Shown one piece after another: positions 29,881-38,352 of a stretch of 40,620 nt of DNA. The notes under the pieces are model-generated. The model was not told the DNA's origin and made no database searches. It saw only the letters and a list, made by a program, of their open reading frames with translations. The translations under genes were made by a program, and so were the position numbers. This DNA comes from DASVCS01 sp036381495. Its GTDB lineage: Bacteria; Gemmatimonadota; Gemmatimonadetes; Longimicrobiales; RSA9. The DNA is taken from NCBI GenBank assembly GCA_036381495.1, contig DASVCS010000136.1, positions 1 to 40,620 on the forward strand, read 5' to 3'. The number at the start of each line of letters is the position of its first letter. Position 1 is the first letter of the stretch.

Positions 29881-31182
29881 CTAGTACGTCACGACCTCGC
29901 CGCCCTCGGCCTCCGCGATCGTCTCGAGCAGATTCACGTCGGCCGGCCCATCCCACGCCTGGAGCACCGGGAACCGCGTCGCGAACGCGATCAGCGACGC
30001 CAGGAACAATCCCGCGAACGGGAGCGCCATCCCGACCTCGGGCCAGCTCAGCACCAGCTCCCCGTTGTCGTGATAGAAGGTCGGGTAGATCAGGATGTAG
30101 CGCTCGATCCACAGCCCGACGAGCACCACGCTCGAGAAGAGGGCCAGGAGCGTCGGCCGCTTCTTCGGCGCCACGCCGAGCAGGCCGAAGAACGGAACGA
30201 CGAACAGGAAGAGGAAGACGACCAGCGACAGCCCGATGTACGGCTCTGCCATCCGGTGCAGCAGGTAGACCTGCTCACGGGGGAGATTGCCGTACCACAT
30301 CACGATGTACTGCGCCCAGAGCAGGTAGCCCCAGAAGATGCAGAACGCGAACGTCAGCTTGCCGAGGTCGTGGAACTGCGGCGGCTGGATCGCTTTCTCG
30401 AGTCCCAACTTGGCGCGGTACACCACGGTCAGGAGCGCCGTGGCCGCGACGCCGCCCAGGAACCCGCCCATGAAGACGTAGGGCCCGATGAGCGTGCTCC
30501 ACCAGTCTTCCTCGAGCGTCATGACGAGATCCCAGGCGACGAAGCTGAACGCCACGGCCCAGACGAGCCCGATGATCGGGCCGATCACGCTCAGGCGATG
30601 TGCCGCGAGTTCGCGCTCCTCCTCGAAGCCCCGCCAGCCGCGCAGCATCCGATCGTAGAGTCCCTGGAGGCCGCGCGGCACATCGTCCCGGTGGAGCGCC
30701 AGATCCGGCCGGAGCGCCCAGTACGCGTACCAGAGCGAGAGCGCACTCAGCACGCCCATCGCCACGATGTTGCGCACCGCGAGGAACGGCAGGTTCAGGT
30801 ACGCCGCCCTGCTGCCGTGCATCTCCTGGCCGATCCAGGTGAAGATCGAATCGCCGGCGAAGAAGAGCGGCAGCATCAGCAGGAACGAGATCGGCACGAA
30901 CAGCACGAACGACAGTGCGATCCGGCGGATCGACCGACCCCAGATCCCGCGCGTCATGGTGATGGCGACGGCGAAGACGACCGCGCCCTGCGCGATGGTC
31001 GTCCAGAAAAGCCAGTTGAAGAGATACGCCCGCCACGCGCGCGCCGGATCGGTAAGGAACGCGGCGATCAGCGCCACGATCCCCACCCCGAGCAGGCCCA
31101 GCGTCGTCAGGCGCACGGCGCCCGGCACGCGTTCGAGCCGCCGGAGCGGCACCTCCGTCACGTCATGGGTTTCGTGAGCCAT
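29881..31182 (-). CDS. actF: Alternative complex III, ActF: NrfD-like integral membrane subunit
   Basis: 433 residues with ten hydrophobic segments, the second NrfD/PsrC-type subunit of alternative complex III. Examples are VRLTTLGLLGVGIVALIAAF, FVLFVPISFLLMLPLFFAGD, RLSVIGPIIGLVWAVAFSFV, GPYVFMGGFLGGVAATALLT and AEPYIGLSLVVFLFLFVVPF. ActC and ActF are paralogous ten-helix proteins that form the membrane core of the quinol:electron acceptor oxidoreductase. It is last in the act operon, with GGGAGGGG upstream of the ATG and an 17-base gap after actE. A hairpin follows at once. No cytochrome oxidase gene follows it in this window. Confidence 0.93.
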   Translation of the reverse strand: MAHETHDVTEVPLRRLERVPGAVRLTTLGLLGVGIVALIAAFLTDPARAWRAYLFNWLFWTTIAQGAVVFAVAITMTRGIWGRSIRRIALSFVLFVPISFLLMLPLFFAGDSIFTWIGQEMHGSRAAYLNLPFLAVRNIVAMGVLSALSLWYAYWALRPDLALHRDDVPRGLQGLYDRMLRGWRGFEEERELAAHRLSVIGPIIGLVWAVAFSFVAWDLVMTLEEDWWSTLIGPYVFMGGFLGGVAATALLTVVYRAKLGLEKAIQPPQFHDLGKLTFAFCIFWGYLLWAQYIVMWYGNLPREQVYLLHRMAEPYIGLSLVVFLFLFVVPFFGLLGVAPKKRPTLLALFSSVVLVGLWIERYILIYPTFYHDNGELVLSWPEVGMALPFAGLFLASLIAFATRFPVLQAWDGPADVNLLETIAEAEGGEVVTY

Positions 31183-31199
31183 GGAACCTACTCCCCTCC

Positions 31200-31808
31200 C
31201 TACGGCGCGCCCGCGGCCGGCTGCGCCGCGGCGCTCTGCGCCTGCAACTGCCGCACGTAGTTCACGATGTACCAGCGCTCCGGCTCGGCGATGCGGCCGC
31301 CGTAGGCCGGCATCAAGCCGCGCCCGACACGGATCATCCCGTAGATGTAGCCGTCGGGCAGACTCTTCGCGTTGTCGCTCAACAGCGACGGCGCGAACGG
31401 GAACCGATTCGGCCCCACGACCGGCCCGTTCCCCGCGCCGCCCGGCCCATGACAGACCGCGCAGTGCCGGTGGAACAGGACGTCGCCCGCGGCGAGCACC
31501 TCCTCCGTGGGCGCATACGGATTCGTGACCTGCTCGGCGTACGCGCGCAGCGCCCGATCCGTATTCGCCGCCGGCGGCGGTGGCGCATTCTGGACGTCGA
31601 ACGGCGAGGCGAACGGCACCGCATTCGGCGGCGCATCACGCGGCGCCTCGTACGGGTCGAGTGCGGCCGACTCCCGCATGAAACTGAAGATCGGAACCGA
31701 CGCGAGCGCATCGTCCAGCGCGGTACACCCCGACACCGCCAGGACCAGCGCGCCGGCCGCGAGCGCGCACGCGCCGCGCCGCATCCCGCGGCGCTCACTC
31801 CTCGCCAA
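31200..31808 (-). CDS. actE: Alternative complex III, ActE: monohaem cytochrome c lipoprotein
   Basis: 202 residues. The signal ALAAGALVLAVSGCTA has a lipobox Cys. A Pro-rich linker is followed by the class I cytochrome c domain: haem site HRHCAVCHGPGGAGNGPVVG, axial Met in GLMPAYGGRIAEPERWYIVN, and YVRQLQ as the C-terminal helix. In alternative complex III this subunit takes electrons from the pentahaem ActA and passes them to a soluble carrier or oxidase. Its ATG lies 14 bases inside the end of actD, so translation is coupled. A start seven codons later (MRRGAC) would give a more typical short signal. Confidence 0.94.
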   Translation of the reverse strand: MARSERRGMRRGACALAAGALVLAVSGCTALDDALASVPIFSFMRESAALDPYEAPRDAPPNAVPFASPFDVQNAPPPPAANTDRALRAYAEQVTNPYAPTEEVLAAGDVLFHRHCAVCHGPGGAGNGPVVGPNRFPFAPSLLSDNAKSLPDGYIYGMIRVGRGLMPAYGGRIAEPERWYIVNYVRQLQAQSAAAQPAAGAP

Positions 31809-32334
31809 CGGTCACCTCCACCGGGTTCTCCCGGATCTCGATGGCCCCACTGTCTTGCAGCACGGCCCTGGCTTCCTCCCCTCGGCCCGCCGGCGGCTGC
31901 ACGAAAATGCCGAAATTCCCGGCCGAGAACGATGGATCGTAGACGACGTGCGTCCGCATATGCGGCAGACGCGCGTTGATGAACAGCCCCAGCAACGTCG
32001 AGAGCGCACCGAACAGGATCGTCAGCTCGAAGGCGATGATCACGAACGGCGGCAACGAAATGATCGGCTTCCCGCCCGTGATCAACGGCCAGTCGAGCGA
32101 GGTCCAGATCGTCAGCGCGAACCCCGTCGCCGTACCGGTCATCCCGCCAACCAGCGTGAACATCCGCACCGGACTCTCCGGCCCGCGCAGCGCGTGCTCC
32201 AACTCGTGCCGCGGCGTCGGCGAAAACGCCACGATTTCCTTCATCCCGAGCTCGCGCAACCCCTCAATGGCCGCCGCCGCGGCATCCACCTCCCGGAAGA
32301 TTCCGAGAAGGCCGATCTCCCTCTGTGTACTCAT
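31795..32334 (-). CDS. actD: Alternative complex III, ActD: DUF3341 membrane subunit
   Basis: 179 residues. An N-terminal ferredoxin-like domain (IGLLGIFREVDAAAAAIEGL RELGMKEIVAFSPTP, two adjoining segments) precedes two membrane helices (FTLVGGMTGTATGFALTIWT and FVIIAFELTILFGALSTLLG). A C-terminal part with HVVYDPSFSAGNFGIFVQPP follows. In the known structures ActD has two helices packed on the ActC/ActF core and a cytoplasmic domain; it carries no cofactor. It overlaps actC by 4 bases (ATGA) and actE by 14. Confidence 0.93.
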   Translation of the reverse strand: MSTQREIGLLGIFREVDAAAAAIEGLRELGMKEIVAFSPTPRHELEHALRGPESPVRMFTLVGGMTGTATGFALTIWTSLDWPLITGGKPIISLPPFVIIAFELTILFGALSTLLGLFINARLPHMRTHVVYDPSFSAGNFGIFVQPPAGRGEEARAVLQDSGAIEIRENPVEVTVGEE

Positions 32335-33764
32335 GACTCGCTCTCCCCCGCACCGGCCGGCGACAGTCCATCCAGCCCCTCACGCTTCACCCGGGCCTCG
32401 AGCTGCCGCCGCGAAATGAAACGCAGCGGCGCAGGCAGCACCTCCTTCAGCTCCGCCACCGAAACGGAGGGCAACACCCGCATGAAGATCAGGAACCACA
32501 TGAAGAACCAGCCGAAGCTCCCCAGCAGGATCGCCATCTCGACCCAGGACGGCTCGTAGTACGCGAACTGCCACGGCTCGTACTCGTGCGACAGACTGCT
32601 CGTGATGATCACGAACCGCTCGAACCACATCCCGATGTTGATGAAGATCGTGATCACGAACAACGCCGGGATGTTGACCCGCACGCGCTTGAACCACAGG
32701 AGCTGCGGAACCACCGCGTTGCAGACCAGCATGATGGCCGTCGCCCACCAGAGGTTGCCCTGGAACCCGCCGGTGATGTACTGGCCCTCCCATTCCGTCG
32801 GATGGCCGCTCAGCCAGACCATGAAGACTTCGGTCGCGTAGGCGTAGCTGACCACCAGCGCCGTCAGCAGGATCAGCTTCGCCATCGCGTCGAAGTGCCT
32901 CAGCGTGAAGTACTCCTCGAGATGGAAGATCTTGCGGAGCGGGATCAGGATCGTGATGACCATCGCCATGCCGCTGAAGATCGCGCCGGCGACGAAGTAG
33001 GGCGCGAAGATCGTCGAGTGCCACCCCGGCACGATCGACATCGCGAAGTCCCACGAGACGACCGAGTGCACGGAGAGGACGAGCGGCGTGGCGAGCGCGG
33101 CCATGTAGAGGTACGCGCGCGTGTAGTGTTTCCACTCGCGGTCGGTGCCGCGCCAGCCGAGCCCGAGAATCGTATAGAGCTTCTTGCGCCACGGTACGGT
33201 GGTGGCATCGCGGGCGGCCGCGATGTCGGGCAGCATCCCGAGGAAGAAGAAGGTGGCGCTGACCGTGAAGTAGGTGCTGACCGCGAAGACGTCCCAGAGC
33301 AGCGGCGAGCGGAAGTTCGGCCAGATCTCGCGCTGGTACGGGTACGGCAGCAGGTAGTAGAAGATCCAGGGCCGCCCGAGGTGGATGATCGGGAACAGCC
33401 CGGCCGTCATGACGGCGAAGATGGTCATCGCCTCGGCGGCGCGGTAGATCGACTGTCGCCAGCGGGCGCGGAAGAGGAAGAGGATCGCGGAGATCAGCGT
33501 CCCCGCGTGCCCGATCCCGATCCAGAAGACGAAGGTCGTGATGTAGGCGCCCCACCCGACGGGGTTGCGCAGGCCGGACATCCCGATTCCGAGATAGATC
33601 TGGGCGAGCCACGCGAAGGCGCCGAACCCGAGCACTGCGATGGAGATCATCAGCAGGATCAGGTATCCGCGGCCGGGGCGGCCCAGGATCTTGAGGATAT
33701 CCCGGTTGACTTGCTCGTATGAGCCGATCCCCGGATGGGTCTCGGAACGGATCGCGGTTGCCAT
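32331..33764 (-). CDS. actC: Alternative complex III, ActC: NrfD-like integral membrane subunit
   Basis: 477 residues with about ten helices: RGYLILLMISIAVLGFGAFA, GAYITTFVFWIGIGHAGTLI, FYYLLPYPYQREIWPNFRSP, STYFTVSATFFFLGMLPDIA, SVHSVVSWDFAMSIVPGWHS and others, ending MAILLGSFGWFFMWFLIFMR. The motif GIGHAGTLISAILFLFRARW near the second helix and the HSVVSWDFAMS segment are typical of ActC, where the quinol-binding site next to ActB is placed. A GGAGG for this gene lies in the last codons of actB, 6 bases away, so the two are tightly coupled. Confidence 0.95.
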   Translation of the reverse strand: MATAIRSETHPGIGSYEQVNRDILKILGRPGRGYLILLMISIAVLGFGAFAWLAQIYLGIGMSGLRNPVGWGAYITTFVFWIGIGHAGTLISAILFLFRARWRQSIYRAAEAMTIFAVMTAGLFPIIHLGRPWIFYYLLPYPYQREIWPNFRSPLLWDVFAVSTYFTVSATFFFLGMLPDIAAARDATTVPWRKKLYTILGLGWRGTDREWKHYTRAYLYMAALATPLVLSVHSVVSWDFAMSIVPGWHSTIFAPYFVAGAIFSGMAMVITILIPLRKIFHLEEYFTLRHFDAMAKLILLTALVVSYAYATEVFMVWLSGHPTEWEGQYITGGFQGNLWWATAIMLVCNAVVPQLLWFKRVRVNIPALFVITIFINIGMWFERFVIITSSLSHEYEPWQFAYYEPSWVEMAILLGSFGWFFMWFLIFMRVLPSVSVAELKEVLPAPLRFISRRQLEARVKREGLDGLSPAGAGESES

Positions 33765-33770
33765 GCTCGA

Positions 33771-36700
33771 CTAGGCCTCCGATGCCTCCGTGAGGACTTT
33801 CTTCAGGTAGACGATCCCCGACTGCGTGTTCAGCTCGTCGAGAACACGGTAGGCGCGGCCGGATGCGGCGATCTGCGCGGCGCGCGAGTTCGGGTCCTTG
33901 ACGTTGCCGAAGACAATGGCCTCGCCGGGGCAGGTCTGAGCGCACGCCGGGACGATGCGGCCGTCCGGCACGTCCAGGATGCTGCGGCCCTCGAGCCGCG
34001 CCTCGTGCTGCGCGCCGCGGATCCGCTGCACGCAGAAGGTGCACTTCTCCATGACGCCCTTCTCGCGCACGGCCACATCCGGGTTGAGCTGCCAGTTCAG
34101 CGGCTCGGGCCACTCGTAGGTGAACCAGTTGAAGTACCGGACCTTGTAGGGGCAGTTGTTCGCGCAGTAGCGCGTCCCCACGCAACGGTTGTAGACCTGC
34201 GCGTTGAGGCCGTCCGGCGTGTGATAGGCCGCGTACACGGGGCAGACCGGTTCGCACGGCGCGTTGCCGCAGTGCTGGCAGAGCATCGGCAGGAAGCGCG
34301 TGCTCTTGAGCTCGCCCTCCTCCTCCTCGAAGTAGCGCTCGATCCGGAGCCACGTCATGATCCGGCTCTCGGAGATCAGCTCGGGGCCGACGATCCCGAT
34401 GTTGTTTTCCGCGTAGCACGCCACGATGCAGGCGCTGCAACCCGTGCAGCGCTCCAGGTCGATGGCCATCCCCCAGCGGGGCTGCTCCTCCGAGTACTCG
34501 CCGTAGTACGTTCCGGGCGGCGGGTACTGACCGGGGCCGGCCGGGACGACCGCCGGGCCGAAGCCGCCGGCGCCCTGGATCTCTTCGACGACCTCTTCCT
34601 GCGGGAGCCGGCCCTCCCCCTCGGCCGCGGCGGCCTGCTCGGCCGCGGCGGTGCGCGGCTCACCCGCCACGACCGCCGCGGCGAAGACCGCCTCCGCGCG
34701 CCGTGCCTCTTCGAGCGTCATCGTGCGAGCGATCTCGCGATCGTCCTCGCCCCGACTGCCGTCGGTGTACGGCAGCTTCTCCCACTCGCCGGTCGGCCGC
34801 AGCGTCGCGCGCGTCTGGATCCACGCCAGCGCGCCCGAGGCCTCATCGACGACGGGCGCGAGGAAGCGCGCCGCATCCACGCCGCGTCCGCGCGCATAGC
34901 GTCCGAGCGCCTCGTGCCCCTGGCCGAGCTGAATGCCCAGGACGTCCGGGCGCGTGCCCGGGTGCCGCCAGACCGGCAGCATCGCCTTGCCGAAAGGCGT
35001 CTCGACCTCGACCCGGTGCCCGGTGTCCAGTCCGAGCCGGTCCGCCGTCTGCGGGTGCACTTCCACCCACGACGTCCACGAGATCTTGCTGATCGGATCG
35101 GGCAGTTCCTGGAGCCACGGACGGTTCGCGAGACGACCGTCGTAGAAGCGATACGAGGGGTAGACGACGAGGTAGTAGTCCTCGGCGCCGCCGGTGAACT
35201 CCGGCACGCCGAGGTCGAGCCCCTCGAGCCCCGCCGCGCGCAGCGACACCTGCGCCGCCGCCGGCGCCTCGGTCGTGACCACGGCGACCTGGAGCGCCTG
35301 GTGCCACCATTCGTCGAACGGCGCCGTCGCGCCCGCGGCCGGGTAGACCTCGCGGCGCCATCGCTCGCGCAGGTAGTCGTAGTAGGTCGGCGCCGCATTC
35401 GGCAGCGCCGTGCCGGTGCGACGCGCCACGGAGAGGAGCACATCGCCCGTCTGCTTGGTCTGGAAGACCGGGAGCAGGACCGGCTGGACGAGCGAATGCA
35501 CACCCGTGCGCGGCTCGTAGTCGCCCCAGCTTTCGAGGAAATGGTGGTCCGGCAACAGCAGGTGCGCGTGGCGCGACGTCTCGTCGAGGAACGTCGAGAA
35601 CGACGCGACGAACGGGACGTTTCCGATCGCCGCCGCGGGATCCTCGCCCAGCGGCATGCCGTAGAGCGGGTTCGGCCCGTGGACCAGCAGCGCGCCGACC
35701 TCGCCCGCGCGCATGCTCTCGAACAGCGCCAGCAGATCGCGGTAGCTCGCCGAGTCCGCGAACCGCTCCGCGCTCTCGAAACGCACGGCGTTGCCGATGT
35801 TTCCCGCCACGACGTTCAACACCGCCACCGCCGCGGCGACGGCGGTGGCCGCGCCGTGCGTCGACTGCACGCCCGGGCCGACCGCGAGCGAGCGGCCGCC
35901 GTTCGCGAACTCGCGCGCTACCGCGCGGATCCGGTCCTCGGGGACGCCGGCGGCTTCCGCCGCGGCGGCGACATCGATGCCGTCGAGCAGCGCAGCCGCG
36001 TTGCCGGCGCGCCCCAACCCCTCATCGACGATGGCGCGCGCCATCGCGAGCGCGACCAGGTGCTCCGTCCCGGGGCGCACCGCGAGCCAGACATCGGCGT
36101 TCAGATCCGTCAACGACTGGTGCGGCGTGACCGAGATCAGACGTCCGCGACGGCCGTTCGTGAACGCATGGGCCTGCACGAAACCGTGCGTGTAGTCGAC
36201 GGGCGAGAGCCACGTCTCCATGAAGTCGGCGCCGAAGGTGGCGACGACTTCCGCGCGCGAGAAGTCGTGGACCGGGACGGCATCCGTCCCGAACAGCAGC
36301 CGGTTCGCCGCCCGGAGCGGTTCCCATCCGAAAGCGTCGAAGCGGATCCGCTCGATGCCGAACGCGGCCGCCCAGTCATCGAGCAGGCGATCCATCGTGC
36401 CGGGGGATGGGTGCGTCAGCAGGACCTTCCGGCCGCGGGCACCCGCGATCGCCTCCGCGAGACGCTGTTCCGCCGCATCCCAGCCGAGCTTCTCCCACGC
36501 GCCCGTCGCGCCTCGCGCCAGCGCCTGCGGAATCCGGTCGGGGTTGTAGAGCCCGTGCAGCGAGGCCTGACCGCGCGCACACAGCTTGCCGTGCGAGATC
36601 GGCGAGAGCGGATTGCCTTCCGCCTTGACCGCACGCCCCTCGCGCGTCCTGATGTTCATGCCGCAGCCCGCGGGGCACTCCCTGCACGTCGTCCGATACC

Positions 36701-36854
36701 AGGTGGCGAGGCCCGGCACGACCGCCGCATCCGGTGTCACATACGGGAGCAACCGCTCCGCCCCCTCCGTGCTGCACCCGAAGAGGCCCGCACCGGCTCC
36801 CGCCGCGCCGAGCACCTTGAGGAACTCGCGCCTCTCCATCCCTTTCGCCATCAT
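33771..36854 (-). CDS. actB: Alternative complex III, ActB: fused molybdopterin-like and iron-sulfur subunit
   Basis: 1027 residues. The N-terminus MMAKGMERREFLKVLGAAGA carries a twin-arginine-like signal. The first ~740 residues have the DMSO-reductase fold with four cysteines (TCRECPAGCG, then LCARGQ; 57, 60, 64, 92). In the family this domain has lost the molybdenum cofactor. The last ~280 residues are a four-cluster ferredoxin domain: CTGCSACIVACYAENNIG, LCQHCGNAPCEPVCPVYAAY, CVGTRYCANNCPYKVRYFNW, and CTFCVQ...CAQTCPGEAIV. The chain of clusters is thought to carry electrons from the quinol site to ActA. Start ATG 36854 has AAGGAG upstream; an earlier ATG would precede the signal. It is 85 bases after actA. 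Confidence 0.95.
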   Translation of the reverse strand: MMAKGMERREFLKVLGAAGAGAGLFGCSTEGAERLLPYVTPDAAVVPGLATWYRTTCRECPAGCGMNIRTREGRAVKAEGNPLSPISHGKLCARGQASLHGLYNPDRIPQALARGATGAWEKLGWDAAEQRLAEAIAGARGRKVLLTHPSPGTMDRLLDDWAAAFGIERIRFDAFGWEPLRAANRLLFGTDAVPVHDFSRAEVVATFGADFMETWLSPVDYTHGFVQAHAFTNGRRGRLISVTPHQSLTDLNADVWLAVRPGTEHLVALAMARAIVDEGLGRAGNAAALLDGIDVAAAAEAAGVPEDRIRAVAREFANGGRSLAVGPGVQSTHGAATAVAAAVAVLNVVAGNIGNAVRFESAERFADSASYRDLLALFESMRAGEVGALLVHGPNPLYGMPLGEDPAAAIGNVPFVASFSTFLDETSRHAHLLLPDHHFLESWGDYEPRTGVHSLVQPVLLPVFQTKQTGDVLLSVARRTGTALPNAAPTYYDYLRERWRREVYPAAGATAPFDEWWHQALQVAVVTTEAPAAAQVSLRAAGLEGLDLGVPEFTGGAEDYYLVVYPSYRFYDGRLANRPWLQELPDPISKISWTSWVEVHPQTADRLGLDTGHRVEVETPFGKAMLPVWRHPGTRPDVLGIQLGQGHEALGRYARGRGVDAARFLAPVVDEASGALAWIQTRATLRPTGEWEKLPYTDGSRGEDDREIARTMTLEEARRAEAVFAAAVVAGEPRTAAAEQAAAAEGEGRLPQEEVVEEIQGAGGFGPAVVPAGPGQYPPPGTYYGEYSEEQPRWGMAIDLERCTGCSACIVACYAENNIGIVGPELISESRIMTWLRIERYFEEEEGELKSTRFLPMLCQHCGNAPCEPVCPVYAAYHTPDGLNAQVYNRCVGTRYCANNCPYKVRYFNWFTYEWPEPLNWQLNPDVAVREKGVMEKCTFCVQRIRGAQHEARLEGRSILDVPDGRIVPACAQTCPGEAIVFGNVKDPNSRAAQIAASGRAYRVLDELNTQSGIVYLKKVLTEASEA

Positions 36855-36939
36855 CTTCTCCTTCTCGCCACACCCGGCCGGAGCTGGCGCCACGGCCGGG
36901 CGACGGCGATCCCGGCCCCGGGCCCAACCCCTGCCGTCG

Positions 36940-37467
36940 TCAGTAGTGGCAAACCGAGCAATCGAAACGGACCTTGCGCTCCTGGTGGCAGTCGATGCAC
37001 CAGCCCATGCGCAGCGGCTGCACGACCCGGATCTCGGCCATCTCCTGCACCGGGCCGTGGCATTGCTGGCATTGCAGTCCGGCGTTCACGTGCATCATGT
37101 GCGGAAAGTGCGCGTGGTCCGGTATGTCGTGGATGCGCACCCAGGGGATCGGCCGACCGGCCGCCGCGTACGCCGCCAGCTTCTGGAGCTCCGGGTTGTC
37201 CTGCTGGAAGAGCAGGGCGCCACCGACCGGCATGTGGCACCCCGTGCACGTCTGGAGCGGCGGGATCCCCGCATCGGGCGAGCGGTCGGCCGTGTAATGA
37301 CAGTAGAGGCACGGGATCTGAAGATCACCCGCATGCACGTTGTGCGGGAAGGCGATCGGTTGGTCCTCCCCGCCGTCGAACGGACCGATCCCCGCCGCGA
37401 CCATCCCGGAACCCGCCAGCGCCAGCGCGCCGACGATGCCGAGCAACGCCCACTTCGCTCGCATCAT
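36940..37467 (-). CDS. actA: Alternative complex III, ActA: pentahaem cytochrome c
   Basis: 175 residues. A signal/anchor (WALLGIVGALALAGSGMVAA) is followed by five CXXCH haem sites: PCLYCHYTAD, QTCTGCHMPVGG, QCQQCHGPVQEMAE, MGWCIDCHQERK and FDCSVCHY at the very end. Paired histidines for bis-His ligation are present (FPHNVHAGD, HDIPDHAHFPHMMHVNAGLQ). ActA sits on the periplasmic side and links the iron-sulfur chain to ActE. The start is ATG 37467 (MMRAKW) with AGAGG 5 nt upstream; longer in-frame starts lead into a non-signal Arg/Pro region. First gene of the operon actABCDEF. Confidence 0.95.
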   Translation of the reverse strand: MMRAKWALLGIVGALALAGSGMVAAGIGPFDGGEDQPIAFPHNVHAGDLQIPCLYCHYTADRSPDAGIPPLQTCTGCHMPVGGALLFQQDNPELQKLAAYAAAGRPIPWVRIHDIPDHAHFPHMMHVNAGLQCQQCHGPVQEMAEIRVVQPLRMGWCIDCHQERKVRFDCSVCHY

Positions 37468-37487
37468 CGAGCCTCTGAATCTCATCG

Positions 37488-37516
37488 AGTGTAATGTGCC
37501 TCGTGCCGTACTCCCA
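37488..37516 (-). promoter_or_regulatory. Weak candidate promoter of the act operon
   Basis: On the minus strand TGGGAG (37516-37511) and TACACT (37493-37488) have a 17-base spacer, which would give a leader of about 20 bases before actA. The -10 is good, the -35 is poor. Confidence 0.3.
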
Positions 37517-37651
37517 TCCGATCGGGGTACGCGGGCGGCCAGCATACGTCCCGCTCGCGTGGCACGCAAGGGAGCCCCACGGCAGGTGCCCCAGGGGGAC
37601 AGTGGCCGCGGCAATCTGGGGGGCGCCACGCCCGCACGCAACCCCAGGCGC

Positions 37652-37680
37652 TTGACGTGGCGGCGGTAGGTGGCTACCGT
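37652..37680 (+). promoter_or_regulatory. Candidate promoter towards tonB
   Basis: TTGACG at 37652-37657 and TACCGT at 37675-37680 have a 17-base spacer. TAGAAT follows at 37683 as a second possible -10 without a spaced -35. It is the likely source of the tonB-exbBD transcript, with a leader of over 600 bases. Confidence 0.35.
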
Positions 37681-37767
37681 ACTAGAATCGGCTTATGGTA
37701 TTGTACCTTGTTTCCCGGAACGGCTTTGCGGTCTGAAGTGTTGACTCGCCTGTTCCCCACGGCCCGT

Positions 37768-38331
37768 ATGCGCGGTCTGCTCTTGCTCGCAACGTTCGCG
37801 GCGGCCGGCATCGGTGCTCTGCGGACCACGGTCGCGAGCGCCGCGCCACCGCGTGCGGGCGTTGCGGAGCACAGAGCCCTCATCCGCGCCGGCGAGGCGG
37901 TCGCCGCCAGGGTGGAAACGTTCCGGCTCGGCGGCCTGCTCCGTGCGCCCAAGGTGTCGTGGAAAGCGCCACCCGGTGGCGACGGCCTGCGGGCACGCAT
38001 CGGGCAGCGGGCGCTGCACCTGCCGGGCTGGGGGGCCGCGGCCGGTCAAGCCTCGGATCCGGCGGAAAGTCGGGTGCGCGCGATCGAGCGCACCTGCCTC
38101 GAATTCGCGACTGCGCTCGCGGCCGTGCGGTCCGGGCTCCTCTCGTGGCGCTGTATCGCGCCTCCTCCTCCGCTTTCTCGATCCGTCTCAGGCGGTAGCA
38201 ACGAGACCGCCCCCGCCATCGGCGCGGGATGTCTCGATATTCGGGGTCGTCCACCTCGTGTGCGCCCGGCGCACGCAGGGACCGAACCCCACCAGCAACG
38301 GACCGGGTGGACCGGTCCGAGATCCGGGTAA
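37768..38331 (+). CDS. Doubtful open frame with a signal-like start, upstream of tonB
   Basis: The 671-base space between the tonB promoter region and tonB carries one frame worth noting. It starts MRGLLLLATFAAAGIGALRT, which resembles a signal peptide, and continues for 187 residues, ending 22 bases before tonB. The first ~130 residues have plausible composition, but the last 60 are Arg/Gly/Pro-rich with no recognisable fold, there is no ribosome site, and third-position GC is lower than in the neighbours. It may be a degraded gene or simply a long leader. No function. Confidence 0.2.
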   Translation: MRGLLLLATFAAAGIGALRTTVASAAPPRAGVAEHRALIRAGEAVAARVETFRLGGLLRAPKVSWKAPPGGDGLRARIGQRALHLPGWGAAAGQASDPAESRVRAIERTCLEFATALAAVRSGLLSWRCIAPPPPLSRSVSGGSNETAPAIGAGCLDIRGRPPRVRPAHAGTEPHQQRTGWTGPRSG

Positions 38332-38352
38332 CCGTTCCCGAGGAAGACTGGT

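Noticed and set aside
33771..36854. Active molybdopterin oxidoreductase
   Set aside because: Gene order with NrfD-like, DUF3341 and cytochrome genes shows it is ActB, whose molybdopterin-fold domain is known to lack the metal cofactor.
33735..37478. Very long open frame on the plus strand opposite actB/actA
   Set aside because: It is antisense to genes with clear cofactor motifs. Its product is an Arg/Val/Asp-rich shadow sequence, a common effect of high GC content.
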